Shown: in pieces, positions 45,522 to 55,112 of the stretch
Position numbering within the stretch: the first letter of the stretch is position 1
Layout: every line of letters starts with the position of its first letter
NCBI GenBank assembly: GCA_024635755.1
Contig: JAGXIF010000036.1
Coordinates: 1 to 64,000 of the forward strand
Length of the DNA: 64,000 bases
From: Halothiobacillus sp.
GTDB taxonomy: Bacteria; Pseudomonadota; Gammaproteobacteria; Halothiobacillales; Halothiobacillaceae
Direction of reading: 5' to 3'
Notes under the pieces: generated by a model
The model's input: the letters and a program-made list of their open reading frames with translations, nothing else
Told to the model about the DNA's origin: nothing
Database searches by the model: none
Position numbers and translations under genes: made by a program

Positions 45522-46541
45522 GTGCGTGTTCTGGCGGTCGAGAGTTCTTGCGACGAGACGGCGGTGGCCGTCTACGACGGGCCGAGAGGCGAGCTGCTCG
45601 CCCATCGGGTGCACTCGCAGACCGAGGTGCATGCGGCCTACGGCGGCGTGGTGCCGGAACTGGCCGCGCGGGACCACATGCGGCGCCTGCCGCTGCTGAC
45701 CCGCCAGATCATGATGGATGCGGGACTGGGCTTCGAGGCGCTGGGTGCGGTGGCTTACACCTCGGGGCCCGGTCTGGCCGGTGCATTGATGGCGGGGGCG
45801 GCCTTCGCCAAGGGGGTTGCTGCATCCCGGGGGCTGCCGGCGCTCGGGGTGAATCACCTGGAAGGGCACATCCTGGCGCCGTTGCTGGGGGATGACCCGC
45901 CCGCGTTTCCGTTTCTTGCCCTGCTGGTCTCCGGCGGGCATAGCCAGTTGATCGAGGTGCAGGGGGTCGGTCGCTACCGGCTGCTGGGCGAGAGTATCGA
46001 CGACGCGATCGGCGAGGCCTTCGACAAGTCGGCCAAGCTGATGGGGCTGGGGTATCCCGGTGGTGCGGCATTGTCGCAACTGGCCAAGCAGGGCGATGCC
46101 GAAGCGATTCGGTTCACCCGTCCCATGATCAACCGCCCGGGTTTGGACCTGAGTTTTAGCGGGCTCAAGACCGCCGTGGTAAACGCGGTCGCGTCCGGGG
46201 CGTCGCACGCGGACGTGGCCGCGTCCTTCGAGAAGACCGTGATCGACACCCTGGTGATCAAGCTCGGCAGGGCGCTGGATCAGACCGGCCTCGATCGCCT
46301 CGTGGTGGCCGGCGGGGTGGCAGCCAATCGGCCCCTGCGTGCGCGGCTGCACGCCATGATGATCGAGCGGGGCGGGGCGGTGCATTTTCCCGAAATCGAA
46401 CTGTGCACCGATAACGCCGCCATGATTGCATTGGCGGGCTTTCTTCGGCTGCAGGCGGGGGAGCGCGATCCCGCGGCGGGGTTCTGCGTGCGTGCTCGCT
46501 GGCCGCTGAATGCCCTGACGCCACCCGGCGCGGTGGGCTGA
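45522..46541 (+). CDS. tsaD: tRNA N6-threonylcarbamoyladenosine transferase
   Basis: [42 protein letters not shown] start. Confidence 0.96.
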   Translation: MRVLAVESSCDETAVAVYDGPRGELLAHRVHSQTEVHAAYGGVVPELAARDHMRRLPLLTRQIMMDAGLGFEALGAVAYTSGPGLAGALMAGAAFAKGVAASRGLPALGVNHLEGHILAPLLGDDPPAFPFLALLVSGGHSQLIEVQGVGRYRLLGESIDDAIGEAFDKSAKLMGLGYPGGAALSQLAKQGDAEAIRFTRPMINRPGLDLSFSGLKTAVVNAVASGASHADVAASFEKTVIDTLVIKLGRALDQTGLDRLVVAGGVAANRPLRARLHAMMIERGGAVHFPEIELCTDNAAMIALAGFLRLQAGERDPAAGFCVRARWPLNALTPPGAVG

Positions 46542-46566
46542 CCAGTCCGCCCAGCCGCGTGCCCGG

Positions 46567-47199
46567 TTATTCGTCGTCCGCTTGCTCGCTCTTGGCGCCG
46601 ATGCGTGGCTCCTCGCCGCGGGCCAGTCGCCGGATATTGCCGTGGTGGCGAATGATCAGCAGCAGGGCCATTACCGAAATAGCCAGCGCGATGGGCGGCG
46701 GCGACAGGAAGGTCGCCAGGGTGGCGGCAACCACGGCGGCGAAAAGCGCCGAGAGCGACGAGTAACGGGTGGCGGCCGCGGTGCTCGCCCAGCCCACGAT
46801 GGCTATCAGCCCGATAAGGGGAGCCAAACCCAGGATGGCGCCGGCCGCGGTGGCCACTCCCTTGCCCCCCTTGAAGCCGAAAAACACCGGAAACAGGTGG
46901 CCGAGGAAGGCGAACAGCCCGGCTGTGCCCATCGCGACCAACTGCATGGGCGCATCGACTGCCACGTAGGCGACCAGCACCGGAAGCAACCCCTTGAGCA
47001 GATCGCCCACTAACGTGACAATGGCCGCCTTCTTGCCCCCCAGTCGCAGCACATTCGTCGCCCCGGGGTTGCCGGAGCCTGCCGAGCGGGGGTCGGGCAG
47101 CCCCAGCAGGCGCGCGGTGATGACGGCGGTGGAGAGTGAGCCGACCAGGTAGGCGGCGACGGCAACGATGAGTAGCAATGGCCAGTCGAGGGCAGTCAA
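46567..47199 (-). CDS. plsY: glycerol-3-phosphate acyltransferase PlsY
   Basis: YLVGSLSTAVITARLLGLPDPRSAGSGNPGATNVLR, FKGGKGVATAAGA; probable TTG start. Confidence 0.93.
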   Translation of the reverse strand: MTALDWPLLLIVAVAAYLVGSLSTAVITARLLGLPDPRSAGSGNPGATNVLRLGGKKAAIVTLVGDLLKGLLPVLVAYVAVDAPMQLVAMGTAGLFAFLGHLFPVFFGFKGGKGVATAAGAILGLAPLIGLIAIVGWASTAAATRYSSLSALFAAVVAATLATFLSPPPIALAISVMALLLIIRHHGNIRRLARGEEPRIGAKSEQADDE

Positions 47200-47309
47200 G
47201 TGTTGATCCCGAGGTTTGAATTTGCGAGCTATTATCCCGTTGCCAGCCGCTGGCGGCAAACTCGGCCGTCTCGCCGTGGTCGTTCAGTGTCGCCGGTGAT
47301 GGCGATATC

Positions 47310-48029
47310 GTGCTTGCACATGACGGGGGTCGGCTCGTGACGGAGGGCGCCGACGAGGCGGTCGAGCCGGGCGGGGCTCCGCGCATCGGGCTGGTGGGGG
47401 GCTGGTCTTTCTCGGCAGCCATGTTCAATCCCTTGCTGGGGTATCGGTCCGACGCGTCTTTTGACGTGTACGACTGGCATTCGTTTGCCCAGACGTGGTT
47501 GGCTCCGTGCGGGCAGGCGACGGGGCTGTCACCGGATGCGGGGCCGGGTGTCTGGTTGGGATGGTCGCTGGGGGGTGGGCTGTTGCTCGAGGCCCTGGCA
47601 CGCGACCGGATTCGCCCCAAACGGCTGATTCTCATTAGCGCCACGCCACGTTTTCTCGCCGAAGCGGGCTGGCCCGGGGTGTCGCGCGCCGAATGGCGCG
47701 CCCTGCGGCAGGCGGCTCGCCGGCAGCCGCAGGCCGCGGCGCAGGCGTTTCGCCGCCGCTTTTCGCTCGGCGATGCTGACGCGTTTCCGGTGGAAAACAG
47801 CGCGGACGTCGTCGGGCTGGACTGGCTGGCGGACATCGATGCCCGTGGCTTGCTGGCATCCACATCGGTTCCGATCGAGGTTTGGCTCGCGGCCGACGAC
47901 CCCTTGATACCGGCCGGATGGGCCGACTCGCTCCCCCTGTCGCCCGCAGTGACCGTCAGACGGTTGTCCCGGCCGGGGCATGGGGCGCTCTTCGCGTGTT
48001 GGGCGGAGTTGGCCGACCGGCTTGCTTGA
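47310..48029 (+). CDS. alpha/beta hydrolase, BioH/BioG-like pimeloyl-ACP methyl ester esterase candidate
   Basis: GWSLGGG nucleophile elbow, GHGALF terminal His; immediately upstream of bioC. Confidence 0.6.
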   Translation: MLAHDGGRLVTEGADEAVEPGGAPRIGLVGGWSFSAAMFNPLLGYRSDASFDVYDWHSFAQTWLAPCGQATGLSPDAGPGVWLGWSLGGGLLLEALARDRIRPKRLILISATPRFLAEAGWPGVSRAEWRALRQAARRQPQAAAQAFRRRFSLGDADAFPVENSADVVGLDWLADIDARGLLASTSVPIEVWLAADDPLIPAGWADSLPLSPAVTVRRLSRPGHGALFACWAELADRLA

Positions 48030-48115
48030 GTTGCCGGGCTCATCCTGAGGCCCTCGGTCGACCGGCTCGCTGTCGGTACATGCATTCTTACTATTAACGA
48101 GTCCTTCTCCACGAC

Positions 48116-48967
48116 ATGTCTTCCCTGCCTTCTTTCGACCTGCGCCGCGTGCGTGCCCGCTTCAACCGCGCCGCTGCCGACTATGATCGCTATGCCGCCG
48201 TGCAGCGCGAGATCGGTCGGCGGCTCGAGGAGCGCTTCGGCTGGTTGAAGCTCGAGCCCGCCCGCATTCTCGACCTTGGGGCGGGCACCGGCCAGATGGT
48301 GCGCGCCATGCGCGCCCGCTATCCGCAATCGCAGGTGGTGGGTGTCGATCTGGCGGAAAACATGCTCCGCCAACTGCCGCGGACCCGATGGTGGTCTCGA
48401 CAGCGGGCGGGCGTGGCCGCGGACATGCATGCCTTGCCCTTTGTTGGTGGCGCGATGGATGCTGTGGTCTCCAATTTTGCTGTGCAGTGGAGTGATCGGC
48501 CCGATGCGTTGTTCGCCGAGGTGGCGCGGGTGCTCTCGTCGGGTTCGCCGTTTTCCTTCGCCACGCTGGGGCCGGACAGCCTTCAGGAAATACGCCGGGC
48601 CTGGGCGGTGATCGATCAGACTCCACACGTGCACCACTTCATGGACATGCATGATCTCGGTGATGCGCTGGTGCGCGCCATGCTGGCCGACCCCGTGATG
48701 GATCGCGAAACCGTCACCGTCACCTACCCGAGCGTGGATGCTTTGCTGGCCGATCTGCGTGGGGTCGGCGTCGGTAATGCCCAAGAGGGCCGCTCCCCGG
48801 GCATGACCGGTCCCGGGGCATGGCGGCGCTTTAGGGGCGCACTGGCCGAACAGGCGGTGGACGGCCAGATCCCGCTGACTTACGAGATCGTCTATGGTCT
48901 GGCGTGGGGGGCAGGTGTGTCCCCGCTGCGCGACGAGGCGCGATATGGCCGGGTGGTCGGCGACTAG
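48116..48967 (+). CDS. bioC: malonyl-ACP O-methyltransferase BioC
   Basis: VRARFNRAAADYDRYAAVQREIGRRL, ILDLGAGTGQMVRAM, FSFATLGPDSLQEIRRAW. Confidence 0.88.
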   Translation: MSSLPSFDLRRVRARFNRAAADYDRYAAVQREIGRRLEERFGWLKLEPARILDLGAGTGQMVRAMRARYPQSQVVGVDLAENMLRQLPRTRWWSRQRAGVAADMHALPFVGGAMDAVVSNFAVQWSDRPDALFAEVARVLSSGSPFSFATLGPDSLQEIRRAWAVIDQTPHVHHFMDMHDLGDALVRAMLADPVMDRETVTVTYPSVDALLADLRGVGVGNAQEGRSPGMTGPGAWRRFRGALAEQAVDGQIPLTYEIVYGLAWGAGVSPLRDEARYGRVVGD

Positions 48968-49229
48968 TCGGGTGGTCAAGCACGATTCGTGGACGCTTGT
49001 GGCGGTGGTGCAACAGTTGCGGCTTGGTGCCAATGATCATCTTTTCTTGCCGTTGGTCTCTTTTGCGGCGTAACTTCTTGATAGTCGGTGTCCGGGCGCG
49101 CTCTGGTGCGAGTAGGCAAGTAAATTCATAGGTTTTTGTCCGGGGGCGATTCGATTATCATTGCGCGCTGAAGAAAAAAGGGTCTGGCCGAGCTGGCCGG
49201 GATGAACCTAAAAGTCTGGAGGGGTCACG

Positions 49230-50687
49230 ATGTCCACCAATGCAGTGCCGGTAGCGACCGAGCAGTACAATTACGGCATCGTCAAGAAATTCGCCATCAT
49301 GGCCATGATTTGGGGCGTGTTGGGAATGCTTGCCGGTGTCTATATTGCCAGTGAGCTGGCATGGCCGTTTTTGAATTTCAACATCGCCGAGATCACCTTC
49401 GGTCGTCTGCGCCCCGTGCATACGACGCTGGTGATCTTTGGTTTTGGTGGTAGTGCGCTGTTCGCGACGTCTTACTACATCGTGCAGCGTACCTGTCAGG
49501 CGCGCCTGTGGGGCGGCAAGCTGCTTCCCGAGCTGACCTTCTGGGGTTGGCAGCTGGCGCTGGTGCTGGGCGTGATCACCTACATGGCCGGCTACACGCA
49601 GGGCCGTGAATACGCCGAGTTCGTCTGGCCGGTCGACCTGCTGATCACCGTCACCTGGGTGGTCTACTTCGCCGTCTATGCCATGACTATGGTCAAGCGC
49701 AGCCAGCCGCACATCTACGTGGCCAACTGGTTCTTCATGGCCTTCATCCTGGCCACTGCCCTGCTGCACATCTTCAACAACCTGGCGGTGCCGGTCGCCT
49801 GGAACAGCCTCGAGTCCTACTCGCTGTTCGCGGGTGTGCAGGATGCGATGACCCAGTGGTGGTACGGCCATAACGCGGTCGGCTTCTTCCTGACGGCCGC
49901 CTTCCTCGGCATGATGTACTACTTCGTGCCCAAGCAGGCCGGTCGCCCGATCTACTCCTACCGCCTGTCCATCGTCCACTTCTGGGCGCTGTCGTTCCTG
50001 TACATGTGGGTTGGCGCCCACCACCTGCACTGGACCGCGTTGCCGGACTGGGTTTCCACCCTGGCGGCCACCTTTTCCATCCTGCTGCTGCTGCCGTCCT
50101 GGGCCGGCATGATCAACGGCATCATGACCCTGTCGGGTGCCTGGGAGAAGCTGCGCACCGATCCAATCATACTGTTTCTGGTCACCTCGCTGGCCTTCTA
50201 CGGCATGTCGACCTTTGAAGGTCCGATGTTGTCGCTGAAGTCGGTCAACGCCCTGTCGCACTACACCGACTGGACCATCGGCCACGTGCACTCCGGCGCC
50301 CTGGGCTGGGTCGCGATGATCACGTTTGGCTCGTTCTACCACATGGTCCCGCGGCTCTGGGGCACGACGCTGTACTCGACCAAGCTGGTGTTCGTCCACT
50401 TCTGGCTGGCCACCATCGGCGTGGTGCTCTACATCGTCGCGCTCTGGGTCGCCGGTATCGGCCAGGGTCTGATGCTGCGTGCCTTCGATCAGTACGGCAA
50501 CCTCGCCTACACCTTCATCGAGACCGTGACGTTCATGCACATCCCGTACGTCGTGCGTGCCATTGGCGGTGCCTTCTTCCTGTCGGGCATACTGCTGATG
50601 TCGTACAACCTGTACATGACCATCTCGGGTGCCCGTCAGTCGGCATCCGCCGAAGGGCGCGACGCCGTGGCCGCCGCCGCACGTTAA
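49230..50687 (+). CDS. ccoN: cbb3-type cytochrome c oxidase subunit I
   Basis: Haem-copper oxidase helices ([59 protein letters not shown]). Confidence 0.97.
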   Translation: MSTNAVPVATEQYNYGIVKKFAIMAMIWGVLGMLAGVYIASELAWPFLNFNIAEITFGRLRPVHTTLVIFGFGGSALFATSYYIVQRTCQARLWGGKLLPELTFWGWQLALVLGVITYMAGYTQGREYAEFVWPVDLLITVTWVVYFAVYAMTMVKRSQPHIYVANWFFMAFILATALLHIFNNLAVPVAWNSLESYSLFAGVQDAMTQWWYGHNAVGFFLTAAFLGMMYYFVPKQAGRPIYSYRLSIVHFWALSFLYMWVGAHHLHWTALPDWVSTLAATFSILLLLPSWAGMINGIMTLSGAWEKLRTDPIILFLVTSLAFYGMSTFEGPMLSLKSVNALSHYTDWTIGHVHSGALGWVAMITFGSFYHMVPRLWGTTLYSTKLVFVHFWLATIGVVLYIVALWVAGIGQGLMLRAFDQYGNLAYTFIETVTFMHIPYVVRAIGGAFFLSGILLMSYNLYMTISGARQSASAEGRDAVAAAAR

Positions 50688-50705
50688 TGGATTGAGGTTA
50701 GGTGA

Positions 50706-51440
50706 ATGAAACACGAAAGCATTGAAATCAACTCCGGCCTGCTGATCGTCCTGACTCTGATGGTCATCAGTATTGGCGGCCTGGTCGAAATCGTCCCGCT
50801 GTTCCACATCGAGGAAACGGTCGAGGACGTGGACGGGGTTCGCCCCTATACCCCGCTGGAACTGCGGGGCCGCGACATCTACGTCCGCGAGGGCTGCTAC
50901 ACCTGTCACTCGCAGATGATCCGTCCGTTCCGTGACGAAATGCTGCGCTATGGCCACTACTCGCTGGCGGCCGAGTCGCAGTATGACCACCCGTTCCAGT
51001 GGGGCTCCAAGCGCACTGGCCCGGACCTGGCGCGCGTCGGTGGCAAGTACTCCCACGAGTGGCAGGCCCAGCACCTGATCGACCCGCAGTCGCTGGTTCC
51101 CGAGTCGATCATGCCGGCCTACCCGTGGCTCCTGGAGAGCGAGCTGGATTACAGTCAGATTGAGGAGCGCATGGTCGCCCAAGCACGCGTCGGTGTTCCG
51201 TATTCGCGGACCCAGTCGGAGTACGACGCCAACGTCGAGCAGTTTGGCCAGGAGATGGCGGACAAACTGCACGTCGCCAACGGTGCCGATATGCTCGAGA
51301 CACAGGCGGCGGCAGAAGACTGGGACGGCAACCCGGATCAGATCACCGAGATGGACGCCTTGGTGGCCTACCTGCAGATGCTGGGGACGATGGTCGACTT
51401 CTCGAAGTATGAAGACGGCCACTTCAACCAGTTCCGTTAA
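50706..51440 (+). CDS. ccoO: cbb3-type cytochrome c oxidase subunit II
   Basis: [24 protein letters not shown]; single CxxCH. Confidence 0.96.
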   Translation: MKHESIEINSGLLIVLTLMVISIGGLVEIVPLFHIEETVEDVDGVRPYTPLELRGRDIYVREGCYTCHSQMIRPFRDEMLRYGHYSLAAESQYDHPFQWGSKRTGPDLARVGGKYSHEWQAQHLIDPQSLVPESIMPAYPWLLESELDYSQIEERMVAQARVGVPYSRTQSEYDANVEQFGQEMADKLHVANGADMLETQAAAEDWDGNPDQITEMDALVAYLQMLGTMVDFSKYEDGHFNQFR

Positions 51441-51472
51441 TTGTTTAAACCGCCACAAAACGGGGTGATCTC

Positions 51473-51703
51473 TTGATCGGCGATATCTTTGCGTGGTTGG
51501 GCAACATGGAGAACAGCAAGCCGTTGGCGCTGATCCTGTTCTTCAGTGCCTTTGTCGGAATCATCCTGTACGTCTACACGGGCAAGCGGCGCAAGCGTCT
51601 GGAGTCGTACAAGGACATTCCCTTCATGGACGACGATGAGCTCGACCCCACGCGGCAAAAGAAACAACAGGTGAAGAAAGATGAGTCAACAAACGGAAAA
51701 TAA
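51473..51703 (+). CDS. ccoQ: cbb3-type oxidase subunit CcoQ
   Basis: Small single-TM protein between ccoO and ccoP; TTG start; overlaps ccoP by 23 bp. Confidence 0.8.
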   Translation: MIGDIFAWLGNMENSKPLALILFFSAFVGIILYVYTGKRRKRLESYKDIPFMDDDELDPTRQKKQQVKKDESTNGK

Positions 51704-52604
51704 GAAGGGGCAGGTCGAGACCACTGGGCACGTGTGGGACGGGGATCTGCGCGAATACAACAACCCGTTGCCGCGCTGGTGGCTGTGGGCGTTCTACGTG
51801 ACGATCGTCTTCTCGGTCGTCTACTGGATCCTCTACCCCGCGTGGCCCTACGGTGATACCTACACCAAGGGCATTAGTTCGGTCGAGTACACGGTCGAAG
51901 GCGAGAACGGCGAAGAGAAGACCGTTTCGGAGCACTGGAATACCCGTGCACTGTTCACCCGTGACATGCAGTCCAGTCCCTCGGCACTGGCCCAGCAGGA
52001 ATGGGTGGGCAAGGTTCAGGACATGAGCTTCGAGGCGATCGAGCAGGATCCGGACACTCTGCAGTTCGCCATGTCCGTGGGTCACGCCACCTTCGGTGAC
52101 TTTTGTGCGGCCTGTCATGGGGCGGGTGGCCAGGGTAATGTTGGCGCGTATCCGAACCTGGCGGACAACGCCTGGCTGTACGGCAACTCCTACGAGACCA
52201 TCGTCGACAAGATCAACAATGGTATCCAGGGCATGATGCCGGCACAGAATGTCGCCGATGACACGATCGACGATCTGGCAAAGTACGTGCTGAGCCTGTC
52301 CGGTAACGCCGAGATCAGTGGCGAGGCAGCCAGCCGCGGCAAGCAGGCGTTCGCCTCCTGTGCCGGGTGTCACGGTGCCGAGGGCAAGGGTAACGAGGCG
52401 CTGGGCGCACCGAACCTGACCGACGCCATCTGGGGCGTGGCCGATGTGCCGGGCTGTGGCGGCGATGTCGCTTGCAAGACCGGGGAGATCACTCATGTCG
52501 TGAACAACGGGATCCAGCGCCAGATGCCGGCGTTCGGCGAACGTTTGAGCGAGACCCAGATGCGCATGCTGGCCATCTACGTGCGGCAACTCGGCGGGAA
52601 CTGA
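51681..52604 (+). CDS. ccoP: cbb3-type cytochrome c oxidase subunit III (dihaem)
   Basis: CAACH and CAGCH; N-terminal VWDGDLREYNNPLPRWWLWAFYVTIVFSVVYWILYPAWP. Confidence 0.97.
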   Translation: MSQQTENKKGQVETTGHVWDGDLREYNNPLPRWWLWAFYVTIVFSVVYWILYPAWPYGDTYTKGISSVEYTVEGENGEEKTVSEHWNTRALFTRDMQSSPSALAQQEWVGKVQDMSFEAIEQDPDTLQFAMSVGHATFGDFCAACHGAGGQGNVGAYPNLADNAWLYGNSYETIVDKINNGIQGMMPAQNVADDTIDDLAKYVLSLSGNAEISGEAASRGKQAFASCAGCHGAEGKGNEALGAPNLTDAIWGVADVPGCGGDVACKTGEITHVVNNGIQRQMPAFGERLSETQMRMLAIYVRQLGGN

Positions 52605-52641
52605 TCACCTCGCGATCGGCCATTGCCGCTGAGTTCCGAAG

Positions 52642-52668
52642 ACACCGGCCACTGGCCGGTGTTCTTTT
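52642..52668 (+). terminator. terminator after ccoP
   Basis: ACACCGGCC-act-GGCCGGTGT-tctttt. Confidence 0.8.
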
Positions 52669-52777
52669 ATGGGCGCACCGGAAAAGGGCCTATGGCTGTC
52701 GTCCAGAGATTTCGCTTAAGCATTTTTCCTATGGGGTATAAGATATGTCCCGACGCATCCAAGCCGGAGTGTGACCC

Positions 52778-54202
52778 ATGGCCAATAACGACGATCTGAG
52801 TTACAACGCCGAACCGCTGTACGCCGCGCGAGAGCCGATCCACCCCAAGGCGATCCAGGGGCGGTTTCGGCGGTTCAAGAACATCGTGCTGCTGGTTGCC
52901 TACGGCTTTTTCTTCCTGTTGCCGTGGATCCGGTGGGATCGTGGCGTCGGGCCGGATCAGGCGGTCATGTTCGACATACCGTCGCGCCGTTATTATCTGT
53001 TCGATCTGGTGATCCATCCGCAGGACATGTTCCTGCTGGCCGGCTTTCTTATCCTGGCCGCCTGGTTGCTGTTCTTCGTGACCGGGTTGGTTGGGCGTGC
53101 CTTCTGCGGCTACTTCTGTTTCCAGACGCTCTGGACCGACCTGTTCATGAAGGTCGAGGCCCTGGTGCAGGGTGATCGCAACAAGCGGCTACGGCTGGAA
53201 AAGCAGCCCTGGAACGCGGAGAAGCTGACCAAGAAGGGGCTGACCATCGCCATCTGGACGGGCATCGCCTTCTGGACCGGCTTTACCTTTACAGCCTACT
53301 GGGCCGATGCCCCGCAACTGTTCGTCGACTTCTTCACCCTGGATGCGGTCAAGGCGGCCTACATCAGCACGGGCATCCTGACCGCCACGACCCTGATCTT
53401 TGCCGGGTTTGCGCGCGAGCAGGTGTGCATCTACATGTGCCCCTATGCCCGCTTTCAGAGCGTGATGTTCGACAAGGAAACCCTGGTCGTCTCCTACGAC
53501 GCGAAACGCGGCGAGGGCGAGGCTGGTCGTGAGTCACTCAAGCAGGGGCTCATGACGCTCGATGAGCGCCATGCCCAGGGCGTGGGGGACTGTATCGACT
53601 GCAAGCTGTGCGTACAGGTCTGTCCCACGGGGATCGATATCCGGGATGGGTTGCAGCTCGAATGCATTTCCTGCGGGCTGTGCATCGATGCCTGTGACCA
53701 GATCATGACTAAGCGGGGATGGCCAACCGGGCTGATCCGTTATGCCTCCGAACAGGAGTTGGAGACCGGCGAGAAGCCCAATCTGCTCAAGTTCCGCACC
53801 ATCGGCTATGGTCTGGCGACATTCGCGGCGACGGTGCTGCTGCTTTACGGTATCTTTGCCCGGGCCCCGGCGGACGTGTCGGTGCAGCAGGTGCGCCAGC
53901 CGTTGTTCACGGTCATGTCCAGTGGCGAGATTCAGAACAACTACAACGTCAAGATCAACAACAAACTTCAGGAGAAACTCGAGTTCCGTCTCGCGGTCGA
54001 AGGGCTGCCCGATGCCGAGGTCACTGTGGTGGGTGACTTCGAGGGCCTGAGCGTGCCGGCCGACAGTTCGCGCAAGTTCCTGGTGCATGTGCGCGCGCGT
54101 CCCGAAGGTGGCGTGGAGCGCAAGGATCTCGAGTTTGTCCTGACCGAAGAGGACGGCCGCATCGAGCCGATGGAATACGACGCAACATTTGTCTTTCGCT
54201 GA
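52778..54202 (+). CDS. ccoG: cytochrome oxidase accessory ferredoxin CcoG
   Basis: FCGYFCFQTLWTDLF, CIDCKLCVQVCPTGIDIRDGLQLECISCGLCIDACD. Confidence 0.95.
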   Translation: MANNDDLSYNAEPLYAAREPIHPKAIQGRFRRFKNIVLLVAYGFFFLLPWIRWDRGVGPDQAVMFDIPSRRYYLFDLVIHPQDMFLLAGFLILAAWLLFFVTGLVGRAFCGYFCFQTLWTDLFMKVEALVQGDRNKRLRLEKQPWNAEKLTKKGLTIAIWTGIAFWTGFTFTAYWADAPQLFVDFFTLDAVKAAYISTGILTATTLIFAGFAREQVCIYMCPYARFQSVMFDKETLVVSYDAKRGEGEAGRESLKQGLMTLDERHAQGVGDCIDCKLCVQVCPTGIDIRDGLQLECISCGLCIDACDQIMTKRGWPTGLIRYASEQELETGEKPNLLKFRTIGYGLATFAATVLLLYGIFARAPADVSVQQVRQPLFTVMSSGEIQNNYNVKINNKLQEKLEFRLAVEGLPDAEVTVVGDFEGLSVPADSSRKFLVHVRARPEGGVERKDLEFVLTEEDGRIEPMEYDATFVFR

Positions 54203-54266
54203 TCTTTAATCCAAGTCGCCCGGGCCCGCAAGACCGGCCCGGGAGGCAATAACCAGGTTGTAATCC

Positions 54267-55067
54267 ATGGCGGTACTTTTGCCTGCCGGGCTCGGCATGA
54301 CCGTGATCCCGTTGCTGTTTTTCTTGTTGCGCTGGCGCTTCCCCGCTGCCGGAAGGCAAATCGCCTTCATTCTGGGCGTGCTGTCGCTGGCGGCCTATGC
54401 CCCGTATGCCATTATCAATTGGCCGGGGCTGGACGTGGTCGCGATGGTGGGCGCCATCCTCGTGATGACAGCCTTCATTCTGGGTCTGATTTCCCCACCG
54501 AAGAACGCGGTCTCGCAGAAGATGGGCTTCCATGCCGGCCCGGCCATCATCATCGCGTTTTTCGCCGTAATCATCCTGCTGGACTCGATCTTCCTGACGA
54601 TCGCCACGCACGGGCTCAGCGAGAACGTGGCGCGTCAGATCCTCCCCGAGCCGCAGGGCGGCCCGGTCGCCACCTCCTATTTCCCCGGTACGGTCGCCCA
54701 CGACTACCAGGAGAAGGTCGCGCAGTTCGAGCAATACGACGCGATGCGCGAGAAACAGGCTCGGCGTGGTTGGCAGGTGCGTCGGGGCTGGATCGGGGAA
54801 CCGGTGGTCGGTGAATCGACGCCATTCCGCATTCAGGTGTTTGACGCGAACGGCAACCCCGTCGAGGGAGCCGACGTGACGGCCCGCTTGATGCGGTTCT
54901 CCAGTAAGGCGCTCGATTTCACGCGCATGCTCGGGGAGACCGCGCCCGGCGTATACCAGGCCGACATCACGCCAACCCGACCGGGGCGCTGGGAGATGAT
55001 CATCGACGTCCGACGTGACGGCGAAACGCACCAGCTGCGTGGCATGACCGAAATCCAGTCCCCTTGA
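54267..55067 (+). CDS. FixH/CcoH-family protein with N-terminal TM extension
   Basis: C-terminal FixH-like ESTPFRIQVFDANGNPVEGADVTARLMRFSSKALDFT...GRWEMIIDV, between ccoG and ccoI; extra N-terminal TM segments. Confidence 0.8.
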   Translation: MAVLLPAGLGMTVIPLLFFLLRWRFPAAGRQIAFILGVLSLAAYAPYAIINWPGLDVVAMVGAILVMTAFILGLISPPKNAVSQKMGFHAGPAIIIAFFAVIILLDSIFLTIATHGLSENVARQILPEPQGGPVATSYFPGTVAHDYQEKVAQFEQYDAMREKQARRGWQVRRGWIGEPVVGESTPFRIQVFDANGNPVEGADVTARLMRFSSKALDFTRMLGETAPGVYQADITPTRPGRWEMIIDVRRDGETHQLRGMTEIQSP

Positions 55068-55112
55068 TCCATTGGTTAGCCATCCGCTGCCGAACTGCCT
55101 GATGAAAGCCCG

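Noticed and set aside
46280-49033. 917-aa minus-strand ORF
   Set aside because: Antisense to tsaD, bioH-like and bioC and in another frame of plsY; no coherent domains.
49064-49229. Anr/FNR box upstream of ccoN
   Set aside because: CTTGATAGTCGGTG has a half-site only; no TTGAT-N4-ATCAA found.
49158-51458. 766-aa minus-strand ORF
   Set aside because: Antisense shadow of ccoN/ccoO; low-complexity His/Gln/Arg/Gly-rich translation with no family motifs.
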